DNA of 64,000 bases from Acinetobacter tibetensis (GTDB lineage: Bacteria; Pseudomonadota; Gammaproteobacteria; Pseudomonadales; Moraxellaceae). The notes beneath the pieces are model-generated. The model was not told where the DNA came from and searched no databases. It saw only the letters and a program-made list of their open reading frames with translations. Numbering within the stretch: position 1 is the first letter of the stretch; every line of letters starts with the position of its first letter. The stretch spans positions 992,001 through 1,056,000 of the forward strand of contig NZ_CP098732.1 of NCBI RefSeq assembly GCF_023824315.1, in the 5' to 3' direction. The translations under genes and the position numbers were made by a program. Shown here one piece after another: positions 25,653 to 34,199 of the stretch.

Positions 25653-27512
25653 TTGAAGATAACAATATTTAAGCCATATGCGATATTGCATTTTATCCTT
25701 TATGCGCTGACATGTTTCATGTTGCTCTTACAGCAATCCAGTTGGGCACTGTATGAACCAGTTGCCGAGTCTTATTACGCGTATCAAAAGAATATTAATT
25801 CAGTCTCATTTGAAGAAAATACAACCACGTATTTGTCAGGACAATGGCAGTATTATCCAAAACAATTATTGCAAACCGCAACACCGACCAGACCTTCTGG
25901 AACCGTGATTTTACCGATTTCCTTTAAAGAAATGGGTTATCCGCAAAATACTTATGGAACTTTTATCGGTCACTTTAAGATACCGAAAGAATTTATTGGA
26001 CGCCGTATTGCCATTTGGATTCCAAATCAATACGGTGCCTATCGAATGTATTTAAATGGTGACTTTCTATTAAGACTAGGTGAGGTTGGTAAAACAATTC
26101 AAACTCATAAAACCGAGAATACCCCACGGTTTGCCTATTTTATTGCTGAGAATGAATATTTTACAGTCACCATGCAGGTATCAAGTTTTCAAAGTTTACA
26201 TGGTGGTTTAGAAAATCCAATGCGAATTGGTGTCAGTAAAACAGTAAACTATCAGTTTCAACAATTAATGATGAGCATTGCGGGCGTATGCGGTGCAGTG
26301 ATTGGTGTTGGTGTATTTACAATATTGTTTGCCTTTTTTCGTGGGGTCAGGAATGGCCAAAGCCAAGGCTTTTTGGTATTTGGTAGCTTTATTATTTTTT
26401 TAGCCTTACACAATTTATTTTCTGCACCTTATGTGTATACGGTGTTCACCAATATTGATTGGTTATGGGGAACACGGCTCGAATATATTTTTACCTATCT
26501 ATCGGCGTTCTTCTTTATCAATTACATGTTTTTACTCAATCAGCGTTATTTACATCCCGCAGTTTTTACGATTGCTGTATTTGTATTGAGTTTCGACATA
26601 GTGATTACCTGTTTATCAATGCCATATGTTTTTGAAAAGTTGGCATTTTATAGTTTTCTTTTGGGAATCATTGTGGTGCTGAACTTCGCTTACGGGTTCT
26701 ATCAAACCATAAGCAGACATGAGCCATATTCCACCATTAATTTATGGGCAGTGGTATTGTTGTGTGTCACTTTTCTACATGACTTTTTACTCAATTTAAA
26801 CTGGATTGATTCGGTTAATTTATCCTTTGCTTCGACCAGTTTTTATGCCTTTTTGATTATGGTGCAACAATCTAAGAATTATGCGTATCACTCCGATCGA
26901 ATTGAGAAGTTGAATAATAATTTATTAGAACTGAATTCCTCATTGGATCAAAAAGTAAGAGAACGAACCGTCCAGTTAAGTGAGCTAAATGAAAGGCTAG
27001 AATTACAGGCGAAAACAGATGCACTGACAGGGGCTTTTAACCGCCGTGCTTTGAACGCCGAAATTCAGCGTCAGTTTAATGAAACTGCCCAACAGCATAA
27101 TGCTGTGTTGGCATTTGCGATGTTGGATGTTGATTATTTTAAAAATTATAATGATTATTATGGACATCTAAAAGGGGATGAAATCCTGCAACAATTGGTG
27201 CAAGTGATTCAAAGTAATTTACCAGAACATGCCTATTTGGCACGTTATGGCGGTGAGGAGTTTGCGGTCATATTACGAAATATGCCTGTAGTGGTGGTGG
27301 AAAAATCATTGCAGCATTTGCTTCATATTATTCGCGAACATCAGTTTGAACATATGAACCGAGGGGATATTAAACAATACGTTACCGTCAGTATTGGCGC
27401 TGCCTATATGGATCGAAATCGTCTTTATCATGATATTCATGAACTAATGAAAGCAGCCGATCAGCAGCTTTATCTCGCCAAGAATGCAGGGCGAGATCGA
27501 CTGGAAATGTAA
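25653..27512 (+). CDS. 7TMR-DISM-type membrane receptor with GGDEF (diguanylate cyclase) domain
   Basis: A 619-residue membrane protein. A signal peptide or first span covers about 10-33, then a periplasmic beta-sandwich of the 7TMR-DISM type (35-200), seven transmembrane spans (about 205-410), a coiled coil (415-455) and a GGDEF domain (460-619). The active-site loop is RYGGEEF, so cyclic-di-GMP synthesis is expected. No RxxD inhibitory site precedes it, hence product inhibition by that route is unlikely. The start is TTG with AAGGA upstream. It is a single gene, tail to tail with a GNAT gene only 4 bases away. Confidence 0.88.
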   Translation: MKITIFKPYAILHFILYALTCFMLLLQQSSWALYEPVAESYYAYQKNINSVSFEENTTTYLSGQWQYYPKQLLQTATPTRPSGTVILPISFKEMGYPQNTYGTFIGHFKIPKEFIGRRIAIWIPNQYGAYRMYLNGDFLLRLGEVGKTIQTHKTENTPRFAYFIAENEYFTVTMQVSSFQSLHGGLENPMRIGVSKTVNYQFQQLMMSIAGVCGAVIGVGVFTILFAFFRGVRNGQSQGFLVFGSFIIFLALHNLFSAPYVYTVFTNIDWLWGTRLEYIFTYLSAFFFINYMFLLNQRYLHPAVFTIAVFVLSFDIVITCLSMPYVFEKLAFYSFLLGIIVVLNFAYGFYQTISRHEPYSTINLWAVVLLCVTFLHDFLLNLNWIDSVNLSFASTSFYAFLIMVQQSKNYAYHSDRIEKLNNNLLELNSSLDQKVRERTVQLSELNERLELQAKTDALTGAFNRRALNAEIQRQFNETAQQHNAVLAFAMLDVDYFKNYNDYYGHLKGDEILQQLVQVIQSNLPEHAYLARYGGEEFAVILRNMPVVVVEKSLQHLLHIIREHQFEHMNRGDIKQYVTVSIGAAYMDRNRLYHDIHELMKAADQQLYLAKNAGRDRLEM

Positions 27513-27516
27513 AAGA

Positions 27517-27960
27517 CTAAATATATTTAATCATGGGGATCGTGTGTTGTTCTGGCGTGGCATATGCACGGATTTGGAAACCATGCTTTTGGTAAAACGA
27601 CATTGCTGTTTGGGTACTATCGAGTGTAATTTGTTGCAAACCTTTCAGTTTTAAATGGGAAATGGCACTGTTGAGCAAGGCAGAACCAATACCCTGATGC
27701 TGCATTTCTGGCAGCGTATAATTCAGCAATATTTTGCCAGTGTCACTGACCATAATAAAGCCGACAGTCTGTTGATTGATGCTATAAATCCAACTGTCGT
27801 TATAATGCATCCATAACAATAAATGACTATGCGTTTTGTTTTCCAGCCAAGCCTGAATTTTACTTTCCACACGTTGATGATCTTGTACACAAGAACGAAT
27901 ACTTTCCTGCAATACATGAAGAATCTCAGGAATATCCTGAATTTTTGCTGCCCTAATCAT
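27517..27960 (-). CDS. GNAT family N-acetyltransferase
   Basis: A 147-residue GNAT enzyme. The acetyl-CoA loop QHQGIGSALL (motif A) lies near residue 87, and the C-terminal STQTAMSFYQKHGFQI gives motif B. It moves an acetyl group to an unknown amine. The gene ends 4 bases from the convergent cyclase gene with no room for a separate terminator, so antisense overlap of transcripts is likely. Confidence 0.85.
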   Translation of the reverse strand: MIRAAKIQDIPEILHVLQESIRSCVQDHQRVESKIQAWLENKTHSHLLLWMHYNDSWIYSINQQTVGFIMVSDTGKILLNYTLPEMQHQGIGSALLNSAISHLKLKGLQQITLDSTQTAMSFYQKHGFQIRAYATPEQHTIPMIKYI

Positions 27961-28223
27961 TGTTTGTTCTTATTTCCTGAAAACAGGCTTATTTCATGTG
28001 AATTCGTGACATTGGAACAGTAGAGATTTGTTGTTTTTTTGGTGTGTTTTAGGGTTGATCTTTTAATAAAAAGTAGCCTTCAAACTTGAAGTAAATCACA
28101 AATTTGAACGAACTGTATATGCATTTAACTGATTTTTAAGATAATTGGACTCATCCAAAATATAAAACAGCGTATGATATAAGTGACTGTAATGCTGAAA
28201 ATATGCCTGAATAGGGGGACAAT

Positions 28224-28712
28224 ATGTTTAAAATTATTGTTTTGTGTTTATTAGGCTTTGCCCTGACAGCAGCGTGGCAAATTTTTATCAAAATCAAAGT
28301 GACTGAAAAGTATCGTGCTCGCTATTTTTCTAAAATCCTACCTAAAGATGTTCAAACTGAGCTAACGCAAACAAAAGTAAGAGAAAGCAAAGTAATCGAA
28401 ATTGAATATTATGATCAAGTGCTGTTTGATGATGCTGTGCAACAGTTTTTTGAACAAAATATACATATTCGTGACATTCACGCGGCGGAAGAAATCCAAC
28501 ATAATCTGCTCAAAAAATTACCCGCCAAAGCGTTAACCCAAATTCGTAAGTTAGATTTAAATGAGTGGTCGATTTATTGGAATTTCTATGACCAGTCACT
28601 CGAATATTATGTTGGAAAGTATGGCGTGTTTTGTAGCCATGTTGACCGAAATGGTGCGGAACATAAGTCTGAGTTTAAGATGCATCCTCAAGCCAAAGAT
28701 CTCGTCTCTTAA
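28224..28712 (+). CDS. membrane-anchored protein of unknown function
   Basis: A 162-residue protein I do not recognise. One N-terminal hydrophobic span (4-22) probably anchors it, leaving about 140 mainly helical, charged residues. It has a single Cys (GVFCSHV) and several Tyr/Trp in EWSIYWNFYDQSLEYY. A strong GGGGGA site precedes the ATG, so it is a real gene. It stands 105 bases before pnuC on the same strand, but nothing else links the two. Confidence 0.6.
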   Translation: MFKIIVLCLLGFALTAAWQIFIKIKVTEKYRARYFSKILPKDVQTELTQTKVRESKVIEIEYYDQVLFDDAVQQFFEQNIHIRDIHAAEEIQHNLLKKLPAKALTQIRKLDLNEWSIYWNFYDQSLEYYVGKYGVFCSHVDRNGAEHKSEFKMHPQAKDLVS

Positions 28713-28817
28713 TCGTGTCAAAAGTTTAAAAATCGCCTTGTCTGCCTCTTTTATTGCAACTTGCGTTCTATCAAAAATTTCTCATAATGTGCCATCGGTT
28801 TTTAAAGTGAATCATTG

Positions 28818-29402
28818 ATGTCTGGACTGGAAATTTTTGCTGTCATCATCAGCGTGATTGGCGTGGCGTTAACCATTAAACGCAACATGTGGTGTTGGTG
28901 GTTTAACTTTCTCGCCTTCGTTTTATATGCTTATTTGTTTTATACTTTTAAATTGTATGGAGAAACCATTTTACAGTTTTTCTTTATGGTGGTGAATTTC
29001 TACGGGTTTTATCATTGGCTAAAAGGTAAGCAACAAGACCATGATATCCGTATCGAGCCGATTAAAACTAGTACGGTAATTTGGCAAATGTTGCTGGCTG
29101 CGCTGGCTGGACTAGCCTTTGGCTTAAGTCTGAAATTCTGGACAGATGCAGCAGTACCGATGTTAGATGCGCAATTGGCAGCATTTAGCTTATTGGCAAC
29201 CTATTGGACCAGCCGCAAGCATATTGCGACATGGGTACTTTGGGTATTTGTTGATATTGTGTATGTTGGGATGTTTATTTATAAAGACCTGTTTTTGACC
29301 GCAGGTTTATATGCAGCCTTTGTTGGCTTAGCGGCTTTTGGTTGGTCGCAATGGATTCAAGTCCAAAAGAAACAACAATTGGCAGGCACGGAAGCTGCAT
29401 AG
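28818..29402 (+). CDS. pnuC: PnuC-type nicotinamide riboside transporter
   Basis: A 195-residue membrane protein with about seven spans. The pattern NMWCWWFNFLAFVLYAYLF, the VVNFYGFYHWL helix and the C-terminal WVLWVFVDIVYVGMFIYK are the Trp-rich helices of PnuC carriers. Closely related carriers take other vitamins (PnuT for thiamine, PnuX for riboflavin), and no adjoining salvage gene such as nadR fixes the substrate. I saw no riboswitch in the 105 bases upstream. Start at ATG 28818. Confidence 0.85.
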   Translation: MSGLEIFAVIISVIGVALTIKRNMWCWWFNFLAFVLYAYLFYTFKLYGETILQFFFMVVNFYGFYHWLKGKQQDHDIRIEPIKTSTVIWQMLLAALAGLAFGLSLKFWTDAAVPMLDAQLAAFSLLATYWTSRKHIATWVLWVFVDIVYVGMFIYKDLFLTAGLYAAFVGLAAFGWSQWIQVQKKQQLAGTEAA

Positions 29403-29416
29403 TTGGGGGTAAGCGG

Positions 29417-29692
29417 ATGTTGATCCATTTTAATCAAGCCAAGTTACAGCAGTTTGATGAACTTGCTCAAAAAATTATTCAAAATCCAGAACAATATTTA
29501 CAATTTGATTCTGTTTCAGACTTTTATCAAGCAGCTTGGCTTGACCTATTTCCTAAAGGTACGACTTGGGCTGCAACAGGTTTAGATGATGGTGCAACAG
29601 AATTCTATGCCATCATTGAATTTCAACAACATTATTTAAAGATCAATTGCTTATCAGAAATCAGTGTTACTTTTGGCATTTCCAATACGTAA
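29417..29692 (+). CDS. small protein of unknown function
   Basis: A 91-residue soluble protein with no motif I recognise. It starts at ATG 29417 behind a GGGGG ribosome site, 14 bases after pnuC, and so is probably co-transcribed with it. Features are a helical N-half (FNQAKLQQFDELAQKII) and a mixed C-half with YAIIEFQQHYLKI. No signal peptide or membrane span. Confidence 0.55.
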   Translation: MLIHFNQAKLQQFDELAQKIIQNPEQYLQFDSVSDFYQAAWLDLFPKGTTWAATGLDDGATEFYAIIEFQQHYLKINCLSEISVTFGISNT

Positions 29693-29827
29693 AACAAAAA
29701 ATAGGTCAATGACAGTCTAAGCAGAATTGAGTTTAATGAGCCATAATATCAACGTATAGTGAACGTTGTTTTGTAATAAAATACTTGTACTTTTCCAACA
29801 GGACAAAACAAAAAATAAGGAACCATC

Positions 29828-30325
29828 ATGGCACATCAGTTTATTGTCAATGCAACCATACAGGGTGTATCTCTAGAAGAATTTAAACGTTTAACAGCCG
29901 ATACTAGTTTACATGAACAAGTTTGCCGTCGAATTCCAGGTGAACATTTAGAAATTTTAGAATCAAAAAAAGTAGGGGACATCTACACCCTTAAACGTGC
30001 TTATAATTTAGATGTAAACATTCCAGACATTGCCAAAAAACTATTAAAAGATGCATTCCGCTTACACCGTACAGATGTTAGTAATCTCGAAGCGATGACA
30101 TCTACTGTCGATTTAGGTGCAAATTTACCTTTACATGCCAGTTGCAACCGTTCGGTTAAAGGTTCAGATCAGCATATTGAATTTCAATTGGAATGGACTG
30201 TCAAAGTAAAAGTCCCTTTAATCGGTGGATTGTTAGAAAAACATGCTGAGGGTGAAATTCGTAAGTTCAGTGAAATTGAATTGACGATTGTTGAAGACGA
30301 GTTAAAAAAGAATTTAACCGTTTAA
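29828..30325 (+). CDS. DUF2505 family protein
   Basis: A 165-residue protein of the DUF2505 type, which has a START/SRPBCC-like fold. It opens with HQFIVNATIQGVSLEEFKR and has the mid segment KVPLIGGLLEKHAEGEI, typical of the family's ligand-binding helix-grip end. Function is unknown; lipid or hydrophobic ligand binding is inference. AAGGA precedes the ATG. A strong hairpin follows the stop. Confidence 0.7.
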   Translation: MAHQFIVNATIQGVSLEEFKRLTADTSLHEQVCRRIPGEHLEILESKKVGDIYTLKRAYNLDVNIPDIAKKLLKDAFRLHRTDVSNLEAMTSTVDLGANLPLHASCNRSVKGSDQHIEFQLEWTVKVKVPLIGGLLEKHAEGEIRKFSEIELTIVEDELKKNLTV

Positions 30326-30348
30326 GTTTATTTGGGGCTGAGATAAAA

Positions 30349-30380
30349 GCAAAGGGCGCCAGCTTGATGGCGCCCTTTGC
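30349..30380. terminator. 13-bp stem-loop between convergent genes
   Basis: Stem GCAAAGGGCGCCA with its complement around a 6-base loop. The T-run is clearer on the minus strand (TTTT), so it serves the 515-residue gene best, but it can also stop the DUF2505 gene. Confidence 0.85.
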
Positions 30381-30423
30381 TATTTCAAGCGCTTAGGCTT
30401 GATTGACTTAGATATTTTAATAT

Positions 30424-31971
30424 TTAGCTTTTTAACTTCGCCAACGCTTTTTTAAGCGGAAGTTTATCTGTAGCAAAGCCATAAATTGCAGCAAACGGTA
30501 GTGCTGTTCGTGCCAAATAAGCTACACGCCATAATCCACCATGATTGGCCCCCTGCATCATCAACTCTAATGGATGATCCATCACTGTTTCAGGATTTGC
30601 GACTGATTCAGGGTTACGTAAATCATGAATCCACAGTGCTGCCATAATGGCATTGGTCGTTTCAGGTTTAAACGCTTCGACATCAAATAAACTGGCACCA
30701 TTAAATGCGGCTTTTAGCAGCGGATTTTTCGTCACCGAGTGTGTGGTGGTTGATGGGGCAATATTAATACTCACGCGTTGCCCTTCATGACGGGCTAAAG
30801 TTGCACGCCATTGCTGAATTCGTTTCGCCAATGCGTAGTTTGGGCCTTGCTCAATCACTAGGCAGTCTGCAATGCCATAAGCTTGACCATTGTCAGATTT
30901 AATCAGGTCGTGCAGGTTTTTCTGGAAAAAATGCTTTAACGATGCTGTTGCCACGCCCTTGGTCAACAACTTCTGCATTTGAGAGCGATAACGGAATTTA
31001 TTTGCTGAAGATTCAACTACCTCTTTAGGTACCGCATAGACATCGGTTGGCGTACACATAAACATTAAGCTGGTATCGGCTTTTTGTTCACTAACGACTT
31101 TCATAATGCTGTCCATTGCCATCGCAACACGGACATGCTTCTCGCCATCGAGATAAGCAATTGCTGCTAAATCTAGTTGATGTTGGCTTTGTAATAGCCA
31201 TTGGGCAATTTCAGGAGTTTGGGTGAGTAAATTTGCCCCAAGCTTGGCACTGAGTTCACGAGTTGGCGTTTGATCAGGAAGAGAAGTCTGACTTGGCGCA
31301 TACAAGGTCGCGTTACCATTTTGAATGGTATTGAGAATTTTTTGCCAAACTTTGGTGTTGGGTAAATCTACTGCCACAATATTGGCTTTCCATTTGGACA
31401 GCCATGTGAGTGGACCTGCCTCAGAACCTGCACCAAACAGTACCATGGTACGGTCAGAAAGATCGAACCATTCAGGATGTGCATTGGCTAAACGTAAGGC
31501 ATCTGCATGAGAAGGTTCAATAATGCCGTCATCTTCCCATTTTTGAACTTGCGCAAGTAAAGCTTCACCTTTCAGATTTTGCCCGTGATAAGGAATGTAC
31601 CATTCAGGCTCAGCTAAACTTTCGCCTTTTAACTGAACAGTATGCAACTGAGCTAAGGGCACATCCATCATGTCTTTTAATAAATAACGTTGACCATTAC
31701 GGTAAAACTCAAAACTATGTTCTGCTTTATGCAGACCTTGCTTGGCAATAGTAATGGGATTACTACAATTACGAATGCCATGTTCGACCAAGGCTTTAAA
31801 GTATTTAGGATAGTTTTTACGCCATTTCTTTTCTTTTAGCACTTGCTGGGCAGATTGATTGTCTACAATCGATAATGCCTCAGCAATAATTTCCTTGCCT
31901 GTGCGAGTTGTACTTGGTTTTTGAGTATCGGGTTGAACAGGGAACTGTAGACCCTCTAAAGTGCTGGACAT
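30424..31971 (-). CDS. conserved-looking protein of unknown function, Rossmann-like centre
   Basis: A 515-residue protein I cannot place. Near residue 178 the stretch TMVLFGAGSEAGPLTWL resembles a dinucleotide-binding turn, followed by NIVAVDLPN at the end of the next strand, as in Rossmann folds that bind a nucleotide or SAM. The C-terminal part has DHPLELMMQGANHGGLWRVAYLART, rich in His and Trp and likely to be conserved, then a hydrophobic segment. No signal peptide. It stands alone with its own terminator. Codon use looks like its neighbours. Confidence 0.65.
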   Translation of the reverse strand: MSSTLEGLQFPVQPDTQKPSTTRTGKEIIAEALSIVDNQSAQQVLKEKKWRKNYPKYFKALVEHGIRNCSNPITIAKQGLHKAEHSFEFYRNGQRYLLKDMMDVPLAQLHTVQLKGESLAEPEWYIPYHGQNLKGEALLAQVQKWEDDGIIEPSHADALRLANAHPEWFDLSDRTMVLFGAGSEAGPLTWLSKWKANIVAVDLPNTKVWQKILNTIQNGNATLYAPSQTSLPDQTPTRELSAKLGANLLTQTPEIAQWLLQSQHQLDLAAIAYLDGEKHVRVAMAMDSIMKVVSEQKADTSLMFMCTPTDVYAVPKEVVESSANKFRYRSQMQKLLTKGVATASLKHFFQKNLHDLIKSDNGQAYGIADCLVIEQGPNYALAKRIQQWRATLARHEGQRVSINIAPSTTTHSVTKNPLLKAAFNGASLFDVEAFKPETTNAIMAALWIHDLRNPESVANPETVMDHPLELMMQGANHGGLWRVAYLARTALPFAAIYGFATDKLPLKKALAKLKS

Positions 31972-32218
31972 GCAAAAAATCTCGTCTGATTACAGTATTA
32001 ATATACAGATGTATTCATTATCTATGCCAAATTAAAGTTTGGGGTGGCATTAACTACCAATTTATGTCCCAAGCGTCTAAAGTTTTAAACTCAGTTGTTG
32101 AGAGCTTGGAACAGCGCAAGGACGCTTACACATTTTGAGGGAACTAAGTTGAAATCGTCTGGTACTCTCAGTCAGGGCAATAGACCGAGAGTCAGAGGAA
32201 ATTCAATTTAAGCGATGA

Positions 32219-32392
32219 CTAACAACGCCCTTTCTTGGCTTGACCCGGTGGGCAGAAATCACCGCCATGTTCGTAGTGTCCTAAGTTGCCATTTGGATCA
32301 ACCACAATACTGCCTTCGCGTGTATGTACTGCACAAGCCGTTAGGACATTTAAACTGAGACAAGTGGCGATAATCATGAGAAATTTATACAT
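32219..32392 (-). CDS. small lipoprotein
   Basis: A 57-residue protein with a clear lipoprotein signal: hydrophobic stretch then lipobox LTAC with Cys near residue 20. The mature part is only about 37 residues, with HYEHGGDFCPPGQAKKGRC, so two further Cys could form a disulfide. I start at MYKF, where GGAG lies 10 bases upstream. The function is unknown. Confidence 0.65.
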   Translation of the reverse strand: MYKFLMIIATCLSLNVLTACAVHTREGSIVVDPNGNLGHYEHGGDFCPPGQAKKGRC

Positions 32393-32578
32393 ATATTTAT
32401 TCTCCATATTCTATTGTTTTAAGCTTAATTTTAGAGAAATCACTTTATTGTTACGATTTATTTTATGTAAAAGATGTAATCAAATAAAATTTTATGTTTA
32501 AAAGTGAAAAGAAAATGGACAGAGACGGTTAATGTCTCCATCCATTCATCAATGATATAAAGCCTTGATTAAAAATAT

Positions 32579-33196
32579 TTAAAATGGCAATTGAGTTAGT
32601 TTATTGAAGAAGTGTGGAATTAAACGTGGCTCAAGTAAAATGGTCACAACGACGCCATATGCTGCGCCCCATAAGTGCGCACTATGGTTAATATGAGAGT
32701 TACCTCGTTTGCCTGACCAAATGCTATAGGCAATGTAGAGCACCGCAAAAATAATGGCAGGAACAGGAATAAAGAATACAAAAATCAGCTTCCATGGTTC
32801 AAATAGGATGTACGCAAAAAGAACTGCGGAAACTGCACCAGAAGCACCAAGGCTGGCCCATTGAAAGTCATTTTTGTGCTTTAAGTAACTTGGTAAAATG
32901 GCAAAAATTAATCCACCCAAATAAAACAAGGCAAAGCCAAGGTCATAAAAGTACTGACGATAAAAGCTTTCAATAATACTCCCAAAGAAAAACAGGGTGA
33001 TCATATTGAACAATAGATGAGCGCCATCGACATGAATAAAACCGTGCGTGATAAAACGGTCATATTGTCCTTTTTGCATTGCTGGTGGCCAAAAGATCAA
33101 TCGACTCATCAATTTCTGATTGGAAAACGCCAGAAGTGAAACCACCACAGTAATGATAATCAGCGCTACAGTATGGTTGAAAGGCAGATTTAGCAT
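32579..33196 (-). CDS. rhomboid family intramembrane serine protease (first of two)
   Basis: A 205-residue protein with six spans. Rhomboid residues are all present: HLLFN (N64, oxyanion), GASGA (catalytic S119) and HSAHLWGA (H174). It cuts membrane proteins within or next to their spans; substrate unknown. No cytoplasmic extra domain. The ATG ending at 33196 is chosen although no ribosome site is clear; a TTG five codons upstream has none either. It is divergent from nfuA. Confidence 0.88.
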   Translation of the reverse strand: MLNLPFNHTVALIIITVVVSLLAFSNQKLMSRLIFWPPAMQKGQYDRFITHGFIHVDGAHLLFNMITLFFFGSIIESFYRQYFYDLGFALFYLGGLIFAILPSYLKHKNDFQWASLGASGAVSAVLFAYILFEPWKLIFVFFIPVPAIIFAVLYIAYSIWSGKRGNSHINHSAHLWGAAYGVVVTILLEPRLIPHFFNKLTQLPF

Positions 33197-33355
33197 ATAG
33201 AAAAGGTTCAATTTTTAATGACTCAAGCTCAATAATGCCATTAATTGTTTAATTGCACAGGACTTTTAGAATAAATCCGACAATTTTAGTTGATTTTTTT
33301 TAATTTAGCCGCATCTTCAGTTAAAATGGCAACTTCAGCTAGAGGAAATATTGTT

Positions 33356-33994
33356 ATGTCGACTGAGAACACCAGCACTGCAGTTGCAGAAGAAATTCCA
33401 AACTTATTGATTACACCAACTGCACAAGAGTATTTACGTGATTTATTGGCGAAACAAAATACTCCGGGTATTGGTGTACGCGTTTTTGTGGAAAATCCTG
33501 GAACACCTCGTGCTGAATGTTGTATGGCATATAGCGCACCTGAAGAAGTTGTGCCAACAGATTATAAGCAAGACTATCCAGATTTCCCTGCCTATGTTGA
33601 TGCACCATCTATTCCATATTTATTAGATGCAGTGATTGACTACAACAAAGACCGTTTTGGTGGTCAGTTGACTTTCCGCGCACCCAACTCAAAAGTGCCA
33701 CGCGTTGGCCCTGATGCTTCTGTCGAAGAGCGTATTACTTATATTTTACAATCTGAAATCAATCCAGGTTTGGCAGGTCATGGTGGTAACTGTGCGTTGG
33801 TTGAAGTGGTTGAAGATGAAGAACATGGTTTAACTGCTGTACTTAAATTTGGTGGTGGTTGCCAAGGTTGTTCAGCGATTGATGTGACCTTGAAACAAGG
33901 GGTTGAAACGACGCTGAAACAGCATGTACCAGAGTTACAGCGTGTGATTGACCAGACGGATCATACTCAGGCAGAAGGTGCATATTTCAAGTAA
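33356..33994 (+). CDS. nfuA: NfuA iron-sulfur cluster carrier
   Basis: A 212-residue two-domain Fe-S carrier. The N-terminal A-type-like domain (about 15-115) has lost the cluster cysteines of true A-type proteins, as in E. coli NfuA. The C-terminal Nfu domain has the CxxC of GGGCQGCSAID that holds a 4Fe-4S cluster. It repairs and matures Fe-S proteins under oxidative stress or iron shortage. AGAGGA is 9 bases before ATG 33356, which rules out the 22-residue upstream extension. Confidence 0.96.
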   Translation: MSTENTSTAVAEEIPNLLITPTAQEYLRDLLAKQNTPGIGVRVFVENPGTPRAECCMAYSAPEEVVPTDYKQDYPDFPAYVDAPSIPYLLDAVIDYNKDRFGGQLTFRAPNSKVPRVGPDASVEERITYILQSEINPGLAGHGGNCALVEVVEDEEHGLTAVLKFGGGCQGCSAIDVTLKQGVETTLKQHVPELQRVIDQTDHTQAEGAYFK

Positions 33995-34013
33995 ATATTT
34001 GCATGAAATAAAT

Positions 34014-34043
34014 AAAAAACCTCCATAGAATGGAGGTTTTTTT
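34014..34043 (+). terminator. nfuA terminator
   Basis: Stem ACCTCCAT with ATGGAGGT around a 3-base loop, A-run before and seven T after. Confidence 0.92.
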
Positions 34044-34090
34044 ACGTCTGTTCAATATAAAACGATGAATAATATAAGCAATCAATACAT

Positions 34091-34109
34091 GTTAATGATA
34101 ATTATTATT
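34091..34109. promoter_or_regulatory. Fur box upstream of the TonB receptor
   Basis: GTTAATGATAATTATTATT matches the 19-base Fur consensus at 16 positions. It is about 90 bases before the receptor ATG, where binding of iron-loaded Fur would repress the gene. AT-rich repeats extend it on the right, so a second overlapping site is possible. Confidence 0.8.
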
Positions 34110-34199
34110 AATAGTAATTGCATTTATATTTATGTTTGTTACACTCTGAAACCGAAATTTCACGTTTTTTTCTATCTTCCACATCTTTGGGATATTTGT

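Noticed and set aside
31908-32138. Rightward open frame upstream of the small lipoprotein gene
   Set aside because: It overlaps the start of the 515-residue gene on the other strand and shows no protein features.
32160-32218. Hairpin after the small lipoprotein gene as a terminator
   Set aside because: The stem is short and interrupted, and no T-run follows on either strand.
34065-34199. N-terminal extension of the TonB receptor
   Set aside because: It would translate through the Fur box and lacks a signal peptide at the new start; the signal peptide begins at 34200.
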